Assembly (NCBI RefSeq): GCF_030283205.1
Contig: NZ_JASNWF010000009.1
Coordinates: 62,001-126,000 of the forward strand
DNA: 64,000 bases
From: Actinomadura opuntiae
GTDB lineage: Bacteria > Actinomycetota > Actinomycetes > Streptosporangiales > Streptosporangiaceae
Direction of reading: 5' to 3'
Below, piece after piece: positions 1-8,746 of the stretch (positions are counted from its first letter, which is position 1; each line of letters opens with the position of its first letter). The notes under the pieces were generated by a model. That model worked only from the letters and a program-made list of their open reading frames with translations, had not been told where the DNA came from and did not search any database. The translations under genes were made by a program, and so were the position numbers.

Positions 1-2
1 AC

Positions 3-122
3 CAGATCGCCGCGCTGATCTACCTGGTCGCCATGATCAACGCGGCCAACCGGCTCGGCGTGATCGCCCGCAACCGCGGCGGTTCCTACGAGCCCGGCAT
101 GTTCGGCGCCCTGACGGACTGA
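3..122 (+). CDS. AhpD/carboxymuconolactone decarboxylase-family protein, C-terminal end (partial)
   Basis: Only the last 39 codons lie in the window, in frame from base 3 to a TGA at 120-122. The visible tail has the helix pattern QIAALIYLVAMINAANRLGV, which resembles the C-terminal helix of AhpD-like/carboxymuconolactone decarboxylase-family proteins (often INAWNR followed by a basic stretch). The CxxC centre, if any, lies outside the window, so peroxidase activity cannot be judged. Family call is by resemblance of a short segment. Confidence 0.5.
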   Translation, partial: QIAALIYLVAMINAANRLGVIARNRGGSYEPGMFGALTD

Positions 123-180
123 CCGCGCCGGCCAACCGGCGGCCCGGCCCGGAGCGATCCGTGCCGGGCCACCGAGCGCC

Positions 181-285
181 TTTCCGTGGTGAGCACGGAG
201 GCGGCCCGCACTCCCGCCGGGAGAGGCTGTGACCACGGCGATCGGCCCGCACCGGGCCATCCCGAGCCACGACTGAGGAGTGACC
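181..285 (+). repeat. Duplicated leader element, copy A
   Basis: The 105 bp in front of the DUF1801-like gene are clearly homologous to 3568-3691, in front of an unrelated gene. Shared blocks, in order: tttccgtg, gagcacggaggcggcccgc, gggagaggctg, ccacgg, gatcggc, cccgagcc, and an RBS region ending gaccATG. A short inverted repeat ccgtg...cacgg sits at the 5' edge. Both copies end at a start codon, so this looks like a copied promoter/leader rather than coding DNA. Function unknown. Confidence 0.6.
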
Positions 286-738
286 ATGGCCGCAGGCAAG
301 AGCAGCACCTACGAGGGATTCACCGCCGAGGAGCGGGCGGCGATGAAGGAGCACGCCCAGGAGCAGAAGAAGGCGGCGCGCCGCGCCTCGCATGCCGACA
401 AGGCGGCGGAGGCCGAGCAGGACGTCCTGGCGAAGATCGCGGAGATGGCGGGCTCGGACCGGATCATGGCCGAGCGGGTCCACGCCGTCGTCACCGCCGC
501 CGCCCCGGTGCTCGCACCGAAGCTCTGGTACGGGATGCCCGCGTACGCGCTGGACGGCAAGGTCGTCTGCTTCTTCCAGAGCGCCGCGAAGTTCAAGGCG
601 CGCTACGCGACGCTCGGCTTCAACGACGCGGCGAAGCTGGACGAGGGCGCCATGTGGCCGACCGCCTACGCGCTGACCGAGGTGACGGACGAGGTCGAGG
701 CGCGGATCGCCGCGCTGGTGACGCAGGCCGTCAGCTGA
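286..738 (+). CDS. DUF1801-like (YdhG/iron-chaperone fold) small protein
   Basis: 150 residues. The N-terminal 55 residues are charged and Ala/Lys/Glu-rich, probably helical. The C-terminal half has the DUF1801/YdhG pattern: helix, then [21 protein letters not shown], then [10 protein letters not shown] and a C-terminal helix. Members are small cytosolic proteins of uncertain role, some annotated as frataxin-like iron chaperones. ATG at 286 is preferred over GTG at 280 because gaggag at 275-280 is then spaced 5 nt from the ATG. It stands alone, and its leader is the duplicated element described just upstream. The family assignment is good; the function is not established. Confidence 0.7.
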   Translation: MAAGKSSTYEGFTAEERAAMKEHAQEQKKAARRASHADKAAEAEQDVLAKIAEMAGSDRIMAERVHAVVTAAAPVLAPKLWYGMPAYALDGKVVCFFQSAAKFKARYATLGFNDAAKLDEGAMWPTAYALTEVTDEVEARIAALVTQAVS

Positions 739-747
739 CGCCTCCGG

Positions 748-3546
748 CTACCGGGCGGGCGCGGCGCCGAGGTCGGCGAGCGCGGCCTGCCCGGCGGCGG
801 CGTGGTCGCCGCCGGCGAGCACCATCGTCCGCGCCGCCTGGTAGCGGCAGCCGATCGCGTCGAACGCTTCGGCGGCGGCGAGCTGGCGCTGCAGATCGCC
901 GTCGAGCAGCGCCTCCGCCCGGTCCACCTGGGCGGACGCGGCCGGGTTGCCGGTGACGAGGGTGCGGGCGGCGGCGATCCGGTCGCGGGCGTCCGGGTGA
1001 CCGGCGAGCACCGCCGCCTCCGCCCTCAGCGCCGCGTACCAGTGCAGCCAGACCCAGCAGACCCACTTCCACACCTGCCGCGGCTCCGGCGCGACGCGCT
1101 CCAGCGCCGCGTCCGCGTCGCCGTGGTGCAGCAGGACCATGGCGTCGAAGACCGCGCCGTAGCCGAGCCGGTGGTCCGCTTCGGGGCCGGCCTGGTCGAC
1201 GATCGCGAGCCAGGCCGTCCGGGCGTCCTCGTCGCCGCGCAGGCCGTGGACCATCGCGACCGACGCGGCCGCCGGGCCGAGCGAGCGCGACCGCAGGCGT
1301 CCGCTCTTCTCCCACGCGTCGAGGAACCGCACGCTGGTCGTGCGCACCTCGCCGACGTTGCCGCTGAACGCGTCCGCGACCAGGAGCCAGGACGTCGCGT
1401 GGTGGCCCGCCTCGGCGAGCAGCGGATGATCGGCGAGTTGTCTGCCCCACCGGCGCGCCTCCGGCAGCTCGCCCACGCCGACGGCGGTTCCGGCGGCCAT
1501 GGCGAGCGCGTCCATCCGCTCGTGCGTACCGGCCGGGGCCGGCGGTTCGGACGCCAGGATCCGGATCCGGCGGCGCGCGGCGGCCGCGGCGGCGAACGCG
1601 TCACCCGCCCAGCTCTGGGCGCCGGACAGCGCGTCCAGCGCGGCGGACTCCGCCACCGGGTCGCCCGCGCGGCGGGCCAGCTCGACCGCCCGTTCGGCCT
1701 GCTCGACCGTCTCCCGCACGGGGTTGTCGGGGGCGCCCTGGACGGCACCGAACGCGTCCGCGACCACCGCCGCCTCCGCCAGCGCGACCGCCGCCTCGGC
1801 GGCCGGTGCGTCACCGGACAGCTCCCGCGCCTCCGCGAGCATGGCCTTCACCTCGTCCACGGGCGGGGTCGCCGCGAACGAGCTGGAGAAGCGGTACGCG
1901 ACGGTCGCGGCGGTGGCCAGGTCGCGGGCGGTGCCGGCGGTGTCCCCGGCCCGGCGGGCGGACTCGGCGGCGGCACGGTGCAGGCGGTACATCTCGCCGT
2001 CGACGCTGCGGCACCCCGCCACGGCGGCGGCGTGCCGCAACGCCACGGCGGCGTCGGCGTCATCGGCGAGCCGCGCCGCCTGCTCGAACCGCTGCTGGGC
2101 CTCGCCGAGCAGGGTGCGGGCGAAGGCCAGCCCGGCCATCGACCAGGCGAGGCGGCAGGCGTCCGCGCGCTGCTCCGGACGGTCGGCGGCCCAGGTGAGG
2201 GCGGCCCGCATGTCCTCGGCGACGGCGTCGAACCGGGCGCGCCAGTCCGCGCTGCCGGTCTCTGCGAGCGCGTCCGCGCTGGTCAGGCACCAGCGCAGAT
2301 GCCGTGCCCGGACATCGGTCAGCCCGCCGGCTTCGGCCAGCCGCTCCGTCCCGTACTGGCGGATGGTCTCCAGCGCGTGGTACCGGGTGCCGGTCTCGGA
2401 CGGCGCCGCGGCCAGCAGGCTCTGCTCGGCGAGCCTGCCGAGCCCGTCGACGACCGAGGCGGCGTCCAGCGGCTCGAACCCGGCGACCTCGGCGGCCGCC
2501 TCCGGGGTGAACGGCGCGACGAACACCGACACCCGGTGAAGGAGCGCCTGGTCGCGGGGCTCCAGCAGGTCATGGCTCCAGTCCAGCACCGCCCGCACCG
2601 ACCGGTGCCGGTCGTCGGCGCGGGGCCCGCCGGTGAGGATCCGCAGCTGGTCGGAGAGACCGGCGGTGAGGCCGTCCAGCCCGAGCGTCGACCACCGCGC
2701 CGCCGCCAGCTCGATCGCCAGCGCCATGCCGCCGAGCCGCTCGCAGACCGCCGCGATCTCCCCGCCCGCAGCGGGGCCGGGCGGCGAGCCGACCACCGCC
2801 GCGCGGTCCATGAACAGGGCCACCGCCTCCGACTCGTCGCCGCCCTCCCGCGACAGCGGCGGGACGGGGAAGACCCGCTCGAACGGGACCAGCAGCCGGG
2901 CCCGGCTCGTCACGAGCACCCGCAGGCCCGGGCACGCCGCCAGCAGCCGCTCCAGGAACGGCGCCACCCCGTCGCGCACGTGCTCGCAGTTGTCCAGCAC
3001 CAGCAGCGCCCGGTGGTCGGCGAGCGCGGCCAGCACCGCGTCGTCGATGCCGATGCCGGGCTGCTCGCCGACGCCCACGGCCGCAGCGACCGCCGATCCC
3101 ACCCGGTCCGGCTCGGTGACCGGGACCAGGTCGACGAACCACACCCCGTCCGCGAAGTCGCCGGAAGGGTCGCCGCCGAGATCGGCCGCGACCGCCAGCG
3201 CGAGACGCGTCTTGCCCACCCCGCCCGGACCGGCCACGGTCACCAGGCGGTGCGCCCGGACCGCGTCGGCCAGCTCCGCGCGCTCCCGGACCCGTCCGAC
3301 GAACGACGTCAGCGGCGCGGGCAGCGCGGGCGCCGACCGCGACCGCTCGGCGCGCCCGGCCTCGGCCGCGTGCCGGGCGAGCGCCCGCCGGTCCGGCAGT
3401 TGCAGCTTGCGCAGCAGCGAGGAGACGTGCGACTCCACCGTCCGCACGGAGATGACGAGGCGCGCGGCGATCTCCGCGTTGGTGAGGTGCTCCCCGAGCA
3501 GCGCGAGCACTTCCGCTTCCCGGGCGGAGACCGCTGGGCTGTGCAT
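748..3546 (-). CDS. LuxR-type HTH / NB-ARC ATPase (STAND) transcriptional regulator
   Basis: 932 residues from ATG at 3546. Residues 5-60 form a LuxR/GerE HTH (SAREAEVLALL, LTNAEIAARL, SVRTVESHVSSLLRKL). A STAND ATPase follows with P-loop GPGGVGKT at 106-113, Walker B LLVLDNCEH at 181-189, an arginine sensor in VTSRARL and a GMALAIELAAARW motif. The C-terminal half is Ala/Arg-rich helical repeats of TPR type. The HTH is N-terminal, as in many actinobacterial predicted-ATPase regulators. The family works by ligand- and ATP-dependent oligomerisation; the ligand here is unknown. It is transcribed divergently from the PNPOx-like gene, and the shared spacer carries the duplicated leader, which could be a target site (inference). 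Confidence 0.85.
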   Translation of the reverse strand: MHSPAVSAREAEVLALLGEHLTNAEIAARLVISVRTVESHVSSLLRKLQLPDRRALARHAAEAGRAERSRSAPALPAPLTSFVGRVRERAELADAVRAHRLVTVAGPGGVGKTRLALAVAADLGGDPSGDFADGVWFVDLVPVTEPDRVGSAVAAAVGVGEQPGIGIDDAVLAALADHRALLVLDNCEHVRDGVAPFLERLLAACPGLRVLVTSRARLLVPFERVFPVPPLSREGGDESEAVALFMDRAAVVGSPPGPAAGGEIAAVCERLGGMALAIELAAARWSTLGLDGLTAGLSDQLRILTGGPRADDRHRSVRAVLDWSHDLLEPRDQALLHRVSVFVAPFTPEAAAEVAGFEPLDAASVVDGLGRLAEQSLLAAAPSETGTRYHALETIRQYGTERLAEAGGLTDVRARHLRWCLTSADALAETGSADWRARFDAVAEDMRAALTWAADRPEQRADACRLAWSMAGLAFARTLLGEAQQRFEQAARLADDADAAVALRHAAAVAGCRSVDGEMYRLHRAAAESARRAGDTAGTARDLATAATVAYRFSSSFAATPPVDEVKAMLAEARELSGDAPAAEAAVALAEAAVVADAFGAVQGAPDNPVRETVEQAERAVELARRAGDPVAESAALDALSGAQSWAGDAFAAAAAARRRIRILASEPPAPAGTHERMDALAMAAGTAVGVGELPEARRWGRQLADHPLLAEAGHHATSWLLVADAFSGNVGEVRTTSVRFLDAWEKSGRLRSRSLGPAAASVAMVHGLRGDEDARTAWLAIVDQAGPEADHRLGYGAVFDAMVLLHHGDADAALERVAPEPRQVWKWVCWVWLHWYAALRAEAAVLAGHPDARDRIAAARTLVTGNPAASAQVDRAEALLDGDLQRQLAAAEAFDAIGCRYQAARTMVLAGGDHAAAGQAALADLGAAPAR

Positions 3547-3567
3547 CGGCTCATTATCCGTGGTCGC

Positions 3568-3691
3568 TTTCCGTGCCGAGCACGGAGGCGGCCCGCGGCC
3601 GGGCCGGGAGAGGCTGAGGCCACGGTGATCGGCGCGCGGCGGAAAGGCCCGGCCGATCTCGCATTCCCGAGCCGCGACCACAGGAGCGACC
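3568..3691 (+). repeat. Duplicated leader element, copy B
   Basis: Second copy of the element at 181-285, lying between the LuxR/ATPase regulator and the PNPOx-like gene. It contains a perfect inverted repeat ccgtgc-cga-gcacgg at 3571-3585, then the same gcggcccgc, gggagaggctg and gatcggc blocks, a 20-nt longer middle part, and cccgagcc followed by the RBS aggag before the ATG at 3692. Retention of both palindrome and RBS in two copies suggests a regulatory sequence. Confidence 0.6.
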
Positions 3692-4144
3692 ATGAGCACC
3701 GCACCCCGTCCCCGCGCCGAGCGCCGCCGCGACACCGAGCACCGGCTCGCCCACGACGTCGACGTCTGGGCGGCCACCGCCTCGGCCGACGGCACCCCCT
3801 ACCTCGTGCCGCTGTCCTTCCACTGGGACGGGGAGACGCTGCTGGCGGCCACCCCCGCCGACGGCCCCACCGGCCGGAACCTGGCCGCCACCCGGACCGT
3901 CCGGCTCGGGCTGGGCCCGACCCGCGACGTGTCGGTGATCGACGGCGACGTCGAGGTCCTCGAACTCGGCGCGCTGCCGCCGGAGCGGGCCGACCGGTTC
4001 GCCGGCCACGCCGGCTTCGATCCGCGCGAGGCGGCCGGGACGTACCGCTGGTTCCGCATCACCCCGCGCCGCATCCAGGCCTGGCGCGAGGCGAACGAAC
4101 TGGCGGGCCGCGACCTGATGCGCGACGGCCACTGGCTGACCTGA
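3692..4144 (+). CDS. Pyridoxamine 5'-phosphate oxidase-fold (flavin/F420-binding) protein
   Basis: 150 residues, full length for a single-domain PNPOx-like split-barrel protein. Visible features: an early strand DVDVWAATASADGTPYLVPLSFHWDG, the segment TPADGPTGRNLAATRTVRLGLG typical of FMN/F420 split barrels, and a C-terminal strand/helix TYRWFRITPRRIQAWREANE. Such proteins bind FMN, F420 or haem and reduce or sequester small molecules; which cofactor is used here cannot be read. Strong RBS (aggag) inside the duplicated leader. The neighbours do not form a pathway. Confidence 0.75.
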   Translation: MSTAPRPRAERRRDTEHRLAHDVDVWAATASADGTPYLVPLSFHWDGETLLAATPADGPTGRNLAATRTVRLGLGPTRDVSVIDGDVEVLELGALPPERADRFAGHAGFDPREAAGTYRWFRITPRRIQAWREANELAGRDLMRDGHWLT

Positions 4145-4314
4145 CACCCCGGGCCTCCGGCAGCACGTCGGCGACCTCTACTGGTTGGCCTGGACGATCG
4201 GCCCCGGCGCGGACGGGAACTGGAGGCTCTCCGGGGGCCCGGCGGGGCGCCGGTGGGCGGTGATGGTGGGATCGTGGGGAGCGTCGGGCATGGCCGTGCG
4301 GGCGGGAGGTCGGG

Positions 4315-4878
4315 TTGAGCGGGCAGGAGGCGATCGGCGAGGCCGTCGCCAGGACCGTCCGGGCGCTGCGGGCGGGGCACGGCTGGAGCCTGGACGAGCT
4401 GGCCGGGCGGTCCGGCGTCAGCAAGGGCGTGCTGGTCGGGCTGGAGCAGGGGCGCGGCAACCCCAACCTCGGCACGCTCATCCGGATCTCGGACGCGCTC
4501 GGCGTCCCGCTGACCCGGCTGGTGCAGGTGGAGGAGGAGCCGCCGGTGCGGGTGTTCCGCCCGGAACGGCACGTCGTGCTGTGGGAGGGCGAGAACGGCG
4601 GCACGGGCACGCTGCTGGCGGGCAGCGACCCGCGGCCGTCGCTGGAGCTGTGGCGGTGGGAGCTGCGGCCCGGCGAGGCCCGCGACAGCGACCCGCACGT
4701 CCCCGGCACCAAGGAGATCGTCTACGTGGAGCAGGGCACGCTGACCCTCCGCGTGGACGGCCGCACCGACCTCATCGAGGCGGGCACCGCCGCCGTGTTC
4801 GTCGGGGACCGCCCGCACTCCTACGGCAACGCGGCCGCCGACGACCTGCGCTTCGTCCTCGCCGTCCTCGACCTCTAG
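4315..4878 (+). CDS. XRE-family regulator with cupin sensor domain
   Basis: 187 residues, TTG start at 4315 supported by gggagg at 4304-4309. Residues 8-62 form an XRE HTH (LRAGHGWSLDELAGRSGVSK, then a recognition-helix region ending LIRISDALGV). Residues 95-185 form a cupin barrel with LELWRWELRPGE, DPHVPGTKEIVYVEQG and an HSYGN segment near the end. This HTH-cupin type commonly controls amino-acid or polyamine metabolism genes; no such genes are adjacent. It converges on the sliding-clamp gene 11 bp away. Confidence 0.85.
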   Translation: MSGQEAIGEAVARTVRALRAGHGWSLDELAGRSGVSKGVLVGLEQGRGNPNLGTLIRISDALGVPLTRLVQVEEEPPVRVFRPERHVVLWEGENGGTGTLLAGSDPRPSLELWRWELRPGEARDSDPHVPGTKEIVYVEQGTLTLRVDGRTDLIEAGTAAVFVGDRPHSYGNAAADDLRFVLAVLDL

Positions 4879-4889
4879 GCGCGGGCGGG

Positions 4890-6041
4890 TCAGGACGTCA
4901 GGCGGACGGGCATCGCCAGGTAGCGGAAGCCGGTGTCGGACAGGGCGTCGGCGGGCGGCTCCTCGTCGCCTTTGCGGTCGGGAATGCCGGTGAGGAGGGC
5001 GGCCTTGGTGGGGCCGGCGCATTCGAGACGGGCGTACTCGGTGTCGATGCCGGCGAGGCCGTCCAGGAGGTACTGGGGCGCGAACGCGATGTCGATGTCG
5101 TCGCCGGACAGCTCGACGCCGACGCTCTCGTTGGCGCGGGCGGAGTCGCCTGACGCGGCGCGGATGCGGACCTCCCCGTCGGTGAAGCCGAGTCGGATCG
5201 GGGTGCCGCGCTCGGTGACCAGCGCGGCCCGCTTGATCGCCTCGACGAACGGGGCGGTGCGGATCTCGGCGACCGACGTCCAGTCGCCGGTGAGCCGGGA
5301 CCGGTAGTTGATGTACTGGTCGTCGAGCAGGCGGCTGGTCATGCTGCGGCCGCCGCCGGAGACGCCGATCAGGGTGTCGGCGGTGCCGGTGAGGTCGATG
5401 GCGACCTCGGCGCCGGGCCGGATGGCCTTGGCGGTGTCGGCGAGGGTGCGGGCGGGCACGACGACGCCGGCGGTGAAGCCGTCCTCGGCCGGGGACCAGG
5501 TCAGCTCGCGGGCGGCGATGCGGTACCGGTCGGTGCAGGCGAGCCACATGGTGTCGCCGTCGATGTCGATGCGGACGCCGGTGAGCATCGGCAGGGTGTC
5601 GTCGCGGCCGGCGGCCGGGACGACCTGCGCGACGGCCCCGGCGAACACGTCGCCGGGCACGGTGCCGGCGCGGCCGGGCGGCTCGGGGAGCGTCGGGTAG
5701 TCCTCGACGGGCAGCGTGAGCAGGCCGAACTCGGCGGGGCCGCAGCGCAGCACGACCTCGGCGCCCTTGGTGGTGAACTCCACCGGCCGCGCGGGCAGGT
5801 TCCGGACGATCTCGGCGAGGAGCCGGCCGGGGACGAGGGCGCGGCCGGGCTCGGCGACGTCGGCGTCGATCCGCGCGCGGGCGGACACCTCGTAGTCGAA
5901 TCCGGCGAGGGCCAGGCCGCCGTCGGCGGTGGCCTCGACGAGCATGCCGGCCAGGACGGGCAGCGCGGGGCGCGCGGGCAGCGTCCGCGCCGCCCACGCC
6001 ACCGCCTCTGCGAGGGTTTGACGGTCGACTCGGAACTCCAC
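4890..6041 (-). CDS. DNA polymerase III beta-subunit-like sliding clamp (probable second copy)
   Basis: 383 residues from GTG at 6041, preceded by gggaagg with 9-nt spacing; this gives the usual short DnaN N-terminus EFRVDRQTLAEAVAWAARTL. The three-domain clamp architecture is visible: domain 1 with LPARPALPVLAGM, domain 2 with the DTLPMLTGVRIDIDG and DRYRIAAREL blocks (the LTGV/DRYRLA signature), and domain 3 ending FRYLAMPVRLTS, the usual C-terminal partner-binding strand. No dnaA, recF or gyrB is beside it, so it is probably a paralogue of the housekeeping clamp. It lies 96 bp downstream of ogt and Ada-AlkA on the same strand, suggesting a role in alkylation repair or damage tolerance (inference). 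Confidence 0.85.
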   Translation of the reverse strand: MEFRVDRQTLAEAVAWAARTLPARPALPVLAGMLVEATADGGLALAGFDYEVSARARIDADVAEPGRALVPGRLLAEIVRNLPARPVEFTTKGAEVVLRCGPAEFGLLTLPVEDYPTLPEPPGRAGTVPGDVFAGAVAQVVPAAGRDDTLPMLTGVRIDIDGDTMWLACTDRYRIAARELTWSPAEDGFTAGVVVPARTLADTAKAIRPGAEVAIDLTGTADTLIGVSGGGRSMTSRLLDDQYINYRSRLTGDWTSVAEIRTAPFVEAIKRAALVTERGTPIRLGFTDGEVRIRAASGDSARANESVGVELSGDDIDIAFAPQYLLDGLAGIDTEYARLECAGPTKAALLTGIPDRKGDEEPPADALSDTGFRYLAMPVRLTS

Positions 6042-6137
6042 CTTGGTCTGCCTTCCCGGGTTTCCCATGCGTCTTCGAGCACGGTAACTCGCGCCTCTGA
6101 CAAAACCCACCCGCGCCGGTGCGGGCCCGGGAGCGGG

Positions 6138-6647
6138 TCAGAACAGCGCGAGCCCGGCGCCGCGGGTGCTGCGCTCGAAGTCGAGCAGGTAGCGCTTGCG
6201 GTCGAGTCCGCCGCCGTAGCCGGTGAGGCTTCCGGTGGATCCGACGACGCGGTGGCACGGGACGATGAGGCCGACCGGGTTCTTGCCGTTGGCGAGGCCG
6301 ACGGCGCGGGACGCGGTGGGCTGGCCCAGTTCGACGGCCAGTTCGCCGTAGGTGGTGGTCTCGCCGTAGGGGATCTCCTGCAGCGCGGCCCAGACGCGTC
6401 CTTGGAACGGGGTGCCGCGCAGGGCGAGCGGCAGGTCGAATTCGGTCAGCTCCCCCGCGAAGTACGCGGCGAGCTGCTCGGTGGTGGCGGCGAAGGGTTC
6501 GGCGCCGGGGTCACCGGGGGCGCCGAAGGTCTCCTGGGGTGGACGGTGCCGCTGCTCCACCATGTAGAGGCCGGACAAGGCGCCGTCTATGGCCACCAAG
6601 GTGAGCGGCCCGACGGGACTGTCCACGACGACGTGCGTCGGTTCCAT
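6138..6647 (-). CDS. ogt: Methylated-DNA--protein-cysteine methyltransferase
   Basis: 169 residues, normal length for Ogt. It removes the methyl group from O6-methylguanine onto its own cysteine in a suicide reaction. The active-site motif PCHRV places the acceptor at Cys131. Other conserved blocks are GTPFQGRVWAALQEIPYGETTTYGELA (interrupting the DNA-binding helices) and ASRAVGLANGKNP (Asn hinge, Arg finger). ATG at 6647 has aggag 7 nt upstream, inside the 13-bp gap after the stop of the Ada-AlkA gene, so the two genes are very likely cotranscribed. Confidence 0.93.
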   Translation of the reverse strand: MEPTHVVVDSPVGPLTLVAIDGALSGLYMVEQRHRPPQETFGAPGDPGAEPFAATTEQLAAYFAGELTEFDLPLALRGTPFQGRVWAALQEIPYGETTTYGELAVELGQPTASRAVGLANGKNPVGLIVPCHRVVGSTGSLTGYGGGLDRKRYLLDFERSTRGAGLALF

Positions 6648-6660
6648 GGGGGTCTCCTGG

Positions 6661-8133
6661 TCAGTTGGCGGGGAGAAGGTTGATGGGGTGGGTGCTCGTC
6701 GCCCACAAATACTGGACGGCGTAGGCGCGCCACGGGCGCCATTGTGCGGCGTGCTTGGTGAGGGCCGCCGGTGTGGCAGGCAGACCCAGCGCCTTAGCGG
6801 CGGCCTTGATGCCGAGGTCGCCCGGTATGAACGCGTCGGGGTCTCCTAGGGCGCGCATCGCGATCGTCTCGACCGTCCAGGGGCCGAAGCCGGGGAGTGC
6901 GGCGAGACGCGTGCGGGCTTCTTCCCAGTCGCTCCCTACGCCGAGGTCGATCTCGCCGTTGGCGAGCGCGTCGACGAGGGTGGTGAGCGTGGTGCGCCGG
7001 GTCTTGGGGAAGGCGAGCGCCTCGGGATCGAGTTCCGCCAGTGCCTCCGGTGTGGGGAACAGGTGGGTGAGGCCGCCTGCCGGGTCGGTGATGGGGTCGC
7101 CATGGGCGGTGACGAGGCGCGCCGCGTGCGTGCGCGCGGCGGCCACGGACACCTGCTGCCCGAGAACGGCCCGGACGGCGAACTCCGGTGCGTCCATGGC
7201 GCGCGGCACACGGCGTCCGGGTGATTTGTCGACAAGCGGTGCCATGACGGGGTCGGCCCGCAGCAGGTCGTCCACGGCTACGGGATCGGCGTCGAGATCC
7301 AGCATCCAGCGGCATCGGCTTATCGCGATGGTCAGGTCGCGCAGGTCGCTCAGCGTCAGCGTGCAGGCGACGTGGTCGGGACGCGGGCTCAGCGCGGCGA
7401 TGCCGTGCCCGTGGGGGAGCCGCATGGTGCGGCGCAACGCGCCGTCCCGCCACTCCTCGACGCCGGGGACGGCGGTCGCCGTCAAATGCCCGAAGAGGTT
7501 GTCGGGACAGAGCGGCGCGCGGAACGGGAGCCGCAGCGACAGCGAGCCCGACCCGGCGGGCGGGTGCCCCTTGGCGACGCGGTCGCGCAACTGGGTCGGG
7601 GTGAGCGCGAACACGTCCCGGACGGTGTCGTTGAACGCGCGGATACTGGCGAATCCCGCTGCGAAGGCGACGTCGCCCATGGGAAGCGGTGTCGTCTCGA
7701 TGAGGAGCCGCGCGGTCTGGGCTCGTTGCGCGCGCGCGAGCGCGAGCGGTCCCGCGCCGAGCTCGGCGTTGAGCTGCCGTTCGATCTGGCGGGTGCTGTA
7801 GCCGAGGCGTCCGGCGAGGCCGGGGACGCCTTCGCGGTCGACGACACCGTCGGCGATGAGCCGCATCGCGCGCGCGACCACGTCGGCGCGGTGGTTCCAT
7901 TCGGGGGAGCCGGGGCTGGTGTCGGGCCGGCAGCGCTTGCAGGCGCGGAATCCGGCCTGCTGCGCGGCGGCGGCGCTGGGGTAGAAGCGCATGTTCTCGG
8001 GCTTGGGGGGCACGACCGGGCAGCTCGGACGGCAGTAGATCCCGGTGGTCACGACCCCGGTGAAGAACCATCCGTCGAAGCGGGCGTCCTTCGACCGGAC
8101 CGCCCGCACGCACCTTTCCACGTCTTCGTGCAT
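6661..8133 (-). CDS. Ada regulator fused to AlkA 3-methyladenine DNA glycosylase
   Basis: 490 residues. Residues 1-75 are the Ada zinc domain with four cysteines, C34, C38, C65 and C68 (GIYCRPSCP, FRACKRCRP); in this family one Cys accepts methyl from phosphotriesters and switches the protein to an activator. Residues 80-180 form an AraC-type HTH. Residues 200-490 are AlkA: an N-terminal domain, then the helix-hairpin-helix LPGFGPWTVETIAM followed by IPGDLG with the catalytic Asp. It lacks the C-terminal Ogt domain of E. coli Ada; that activity is supplied by the next gene. Start: ATG at 8133 fits the family N-terminus (HEDVERCVRAV...DARFDGWFF); upstream in-frame starts exist at 8184 and 8220. 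It heads the repair operon. Confidence 0.9.
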   Translation of the reverse strand: MHEDVERCVRAVRSKDARFDGWFFTGVVTTGIYCRPSCPVVPPKPENMRFYPSAAAAQQAGFRACKRCRPDTSPGSPEWNHRADVVARAMRLIADGVVDREGVPGLAGRLGYSTRQIERQLNAELGAGPLALARAQRAQTARLLIETTPLPMGDVAFAAGFASIRAFNDTVRDVFALTPTQLRDRVAKGHPPAGSGSLSLRLPFRAPLCPDNLFGHLTATAVPGVEEWRDGALRRTMRLPHGHGIAALSPRPDHVACTLTLSDLRDLTIAISRCRWMLDLDADPVAVDDLLRADPVMAPLVDKSPGRRVPRAMDAPEFAVRAVLGQQVSVAAARTHAARLVTAHGDPITDPAGGLTHLFPTPEALAELDPEALAFPKTRRTTLTTLVDALANGEIDLGVGSDWEEARTRLAALPGFGPWTVETIAMRALGDPDAFIPGDLGIKAAAKALGLPATPAALTKHAAQWRPWRAYAVQYLWATSTHPINLLPAN

Positions 8134-8319
8134 GCCTCCAGCATCACCGATGGTCAGCTCTGCCCACTGGCGGAAAACCGACATCACCCACGCGGGCCCC
8201 CGGGAGGTCGTCCCCGGCATGACGTCGCAGGTAATCGATCTTCGGGCGGCGGGTTGGCAGCGTAGGGGTCACCGGGGACGGACGAACCCGGACGTAAGAC
8301 CGATGACAGGAGAAGTGAG

Positions 8320-8682
8320 ATGAGCGACGTTCAGCAGCGGGTCGAGCGCTACCTGGCCGCCTGGAACGAGACCGACCCCGCCGCCCGCCGCGCCGCGATC
8401 GACGCGCTGTGGACCGAGAACCCCGTCTACGTCGACCCGCTCGGCGTCGCCGAGGGCCGCGAGGCGATCGACGCGTTCATCGCCGCCGCGCAGGGCCAGT
8501 TCCCCGGGCTGGTGTTCCGGGCCGCGGGCGAGGCCGACGCCCACCACAACGTGGCCCGCTTCACCTGGGAGCTCGGTCCGGAGGGCGGCGAGGCGCTCGT
8601 GGTCGGCTTCGACGTGGCGACCTTCGACGACGACGGCCGCTTCGACCGCGTGACCGGCTTCCTCGACAAGGTCCCCGCCTGA
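8320..8682 (+). CDS. SnoaL/NTF2-like protein
   Basis: 120 residues with the NTF2-like cone fold pattern: helix VQQRVERYLAAWNETD, segment ALWTENPVYVDPLGVAEGREAIDAFI, and strands VARFTWELG and ALVVGFDVATFDDDGRFDRVTGFLD. Members include polyketide cyclases, hydrolases and many proteins of unknown role; no catalytic pair can be assigned. The RBS aggagaa precedes the ATG. Monocistronic, ending at a strong terminator. Confidence 0.75.
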   Translation: MSDVQQRVERYLAAWNETDPAARRAAIDALWTENPVYVDPLGVAEGREAIDAFIAAAQGQFPGLVFRAAGEADAHHNVARFTWELGPEGGEALVVGFDVATFDDDGRFDRVTGFLDKVPA

Positions 8683-8701
8683 AGAGACCGAGCCGCAACG
8701 A

Positions 8702-8741
8702 AGAAGGCGATGTGCCGCCACACCCTGGCACATCGCCTTCT
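8702..8741. terminator. Bidirectional intrinsic terminator
   Basis: Perfect 15-bp stem (agaaggcgatgtgcc at 8702-8716, its complement at 8727-8741) with a 10-nt loop, lying between the convergent SnoaL-like and SDR genes. There is no clear T run, as is usual in GC-rich actinobacteria. Confidence 0.8.
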
Positions 8742-8746
8742 CTGGT

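Noticed and set aside
802-4263. A long plus-strand frame opposite the LuxR/ATPase gene
   Set aside because: High-GC antisense shadow: Arg/Gly/Ala-rich, no family motifs, while the minus strand has P-loop and HTH motifs in order.
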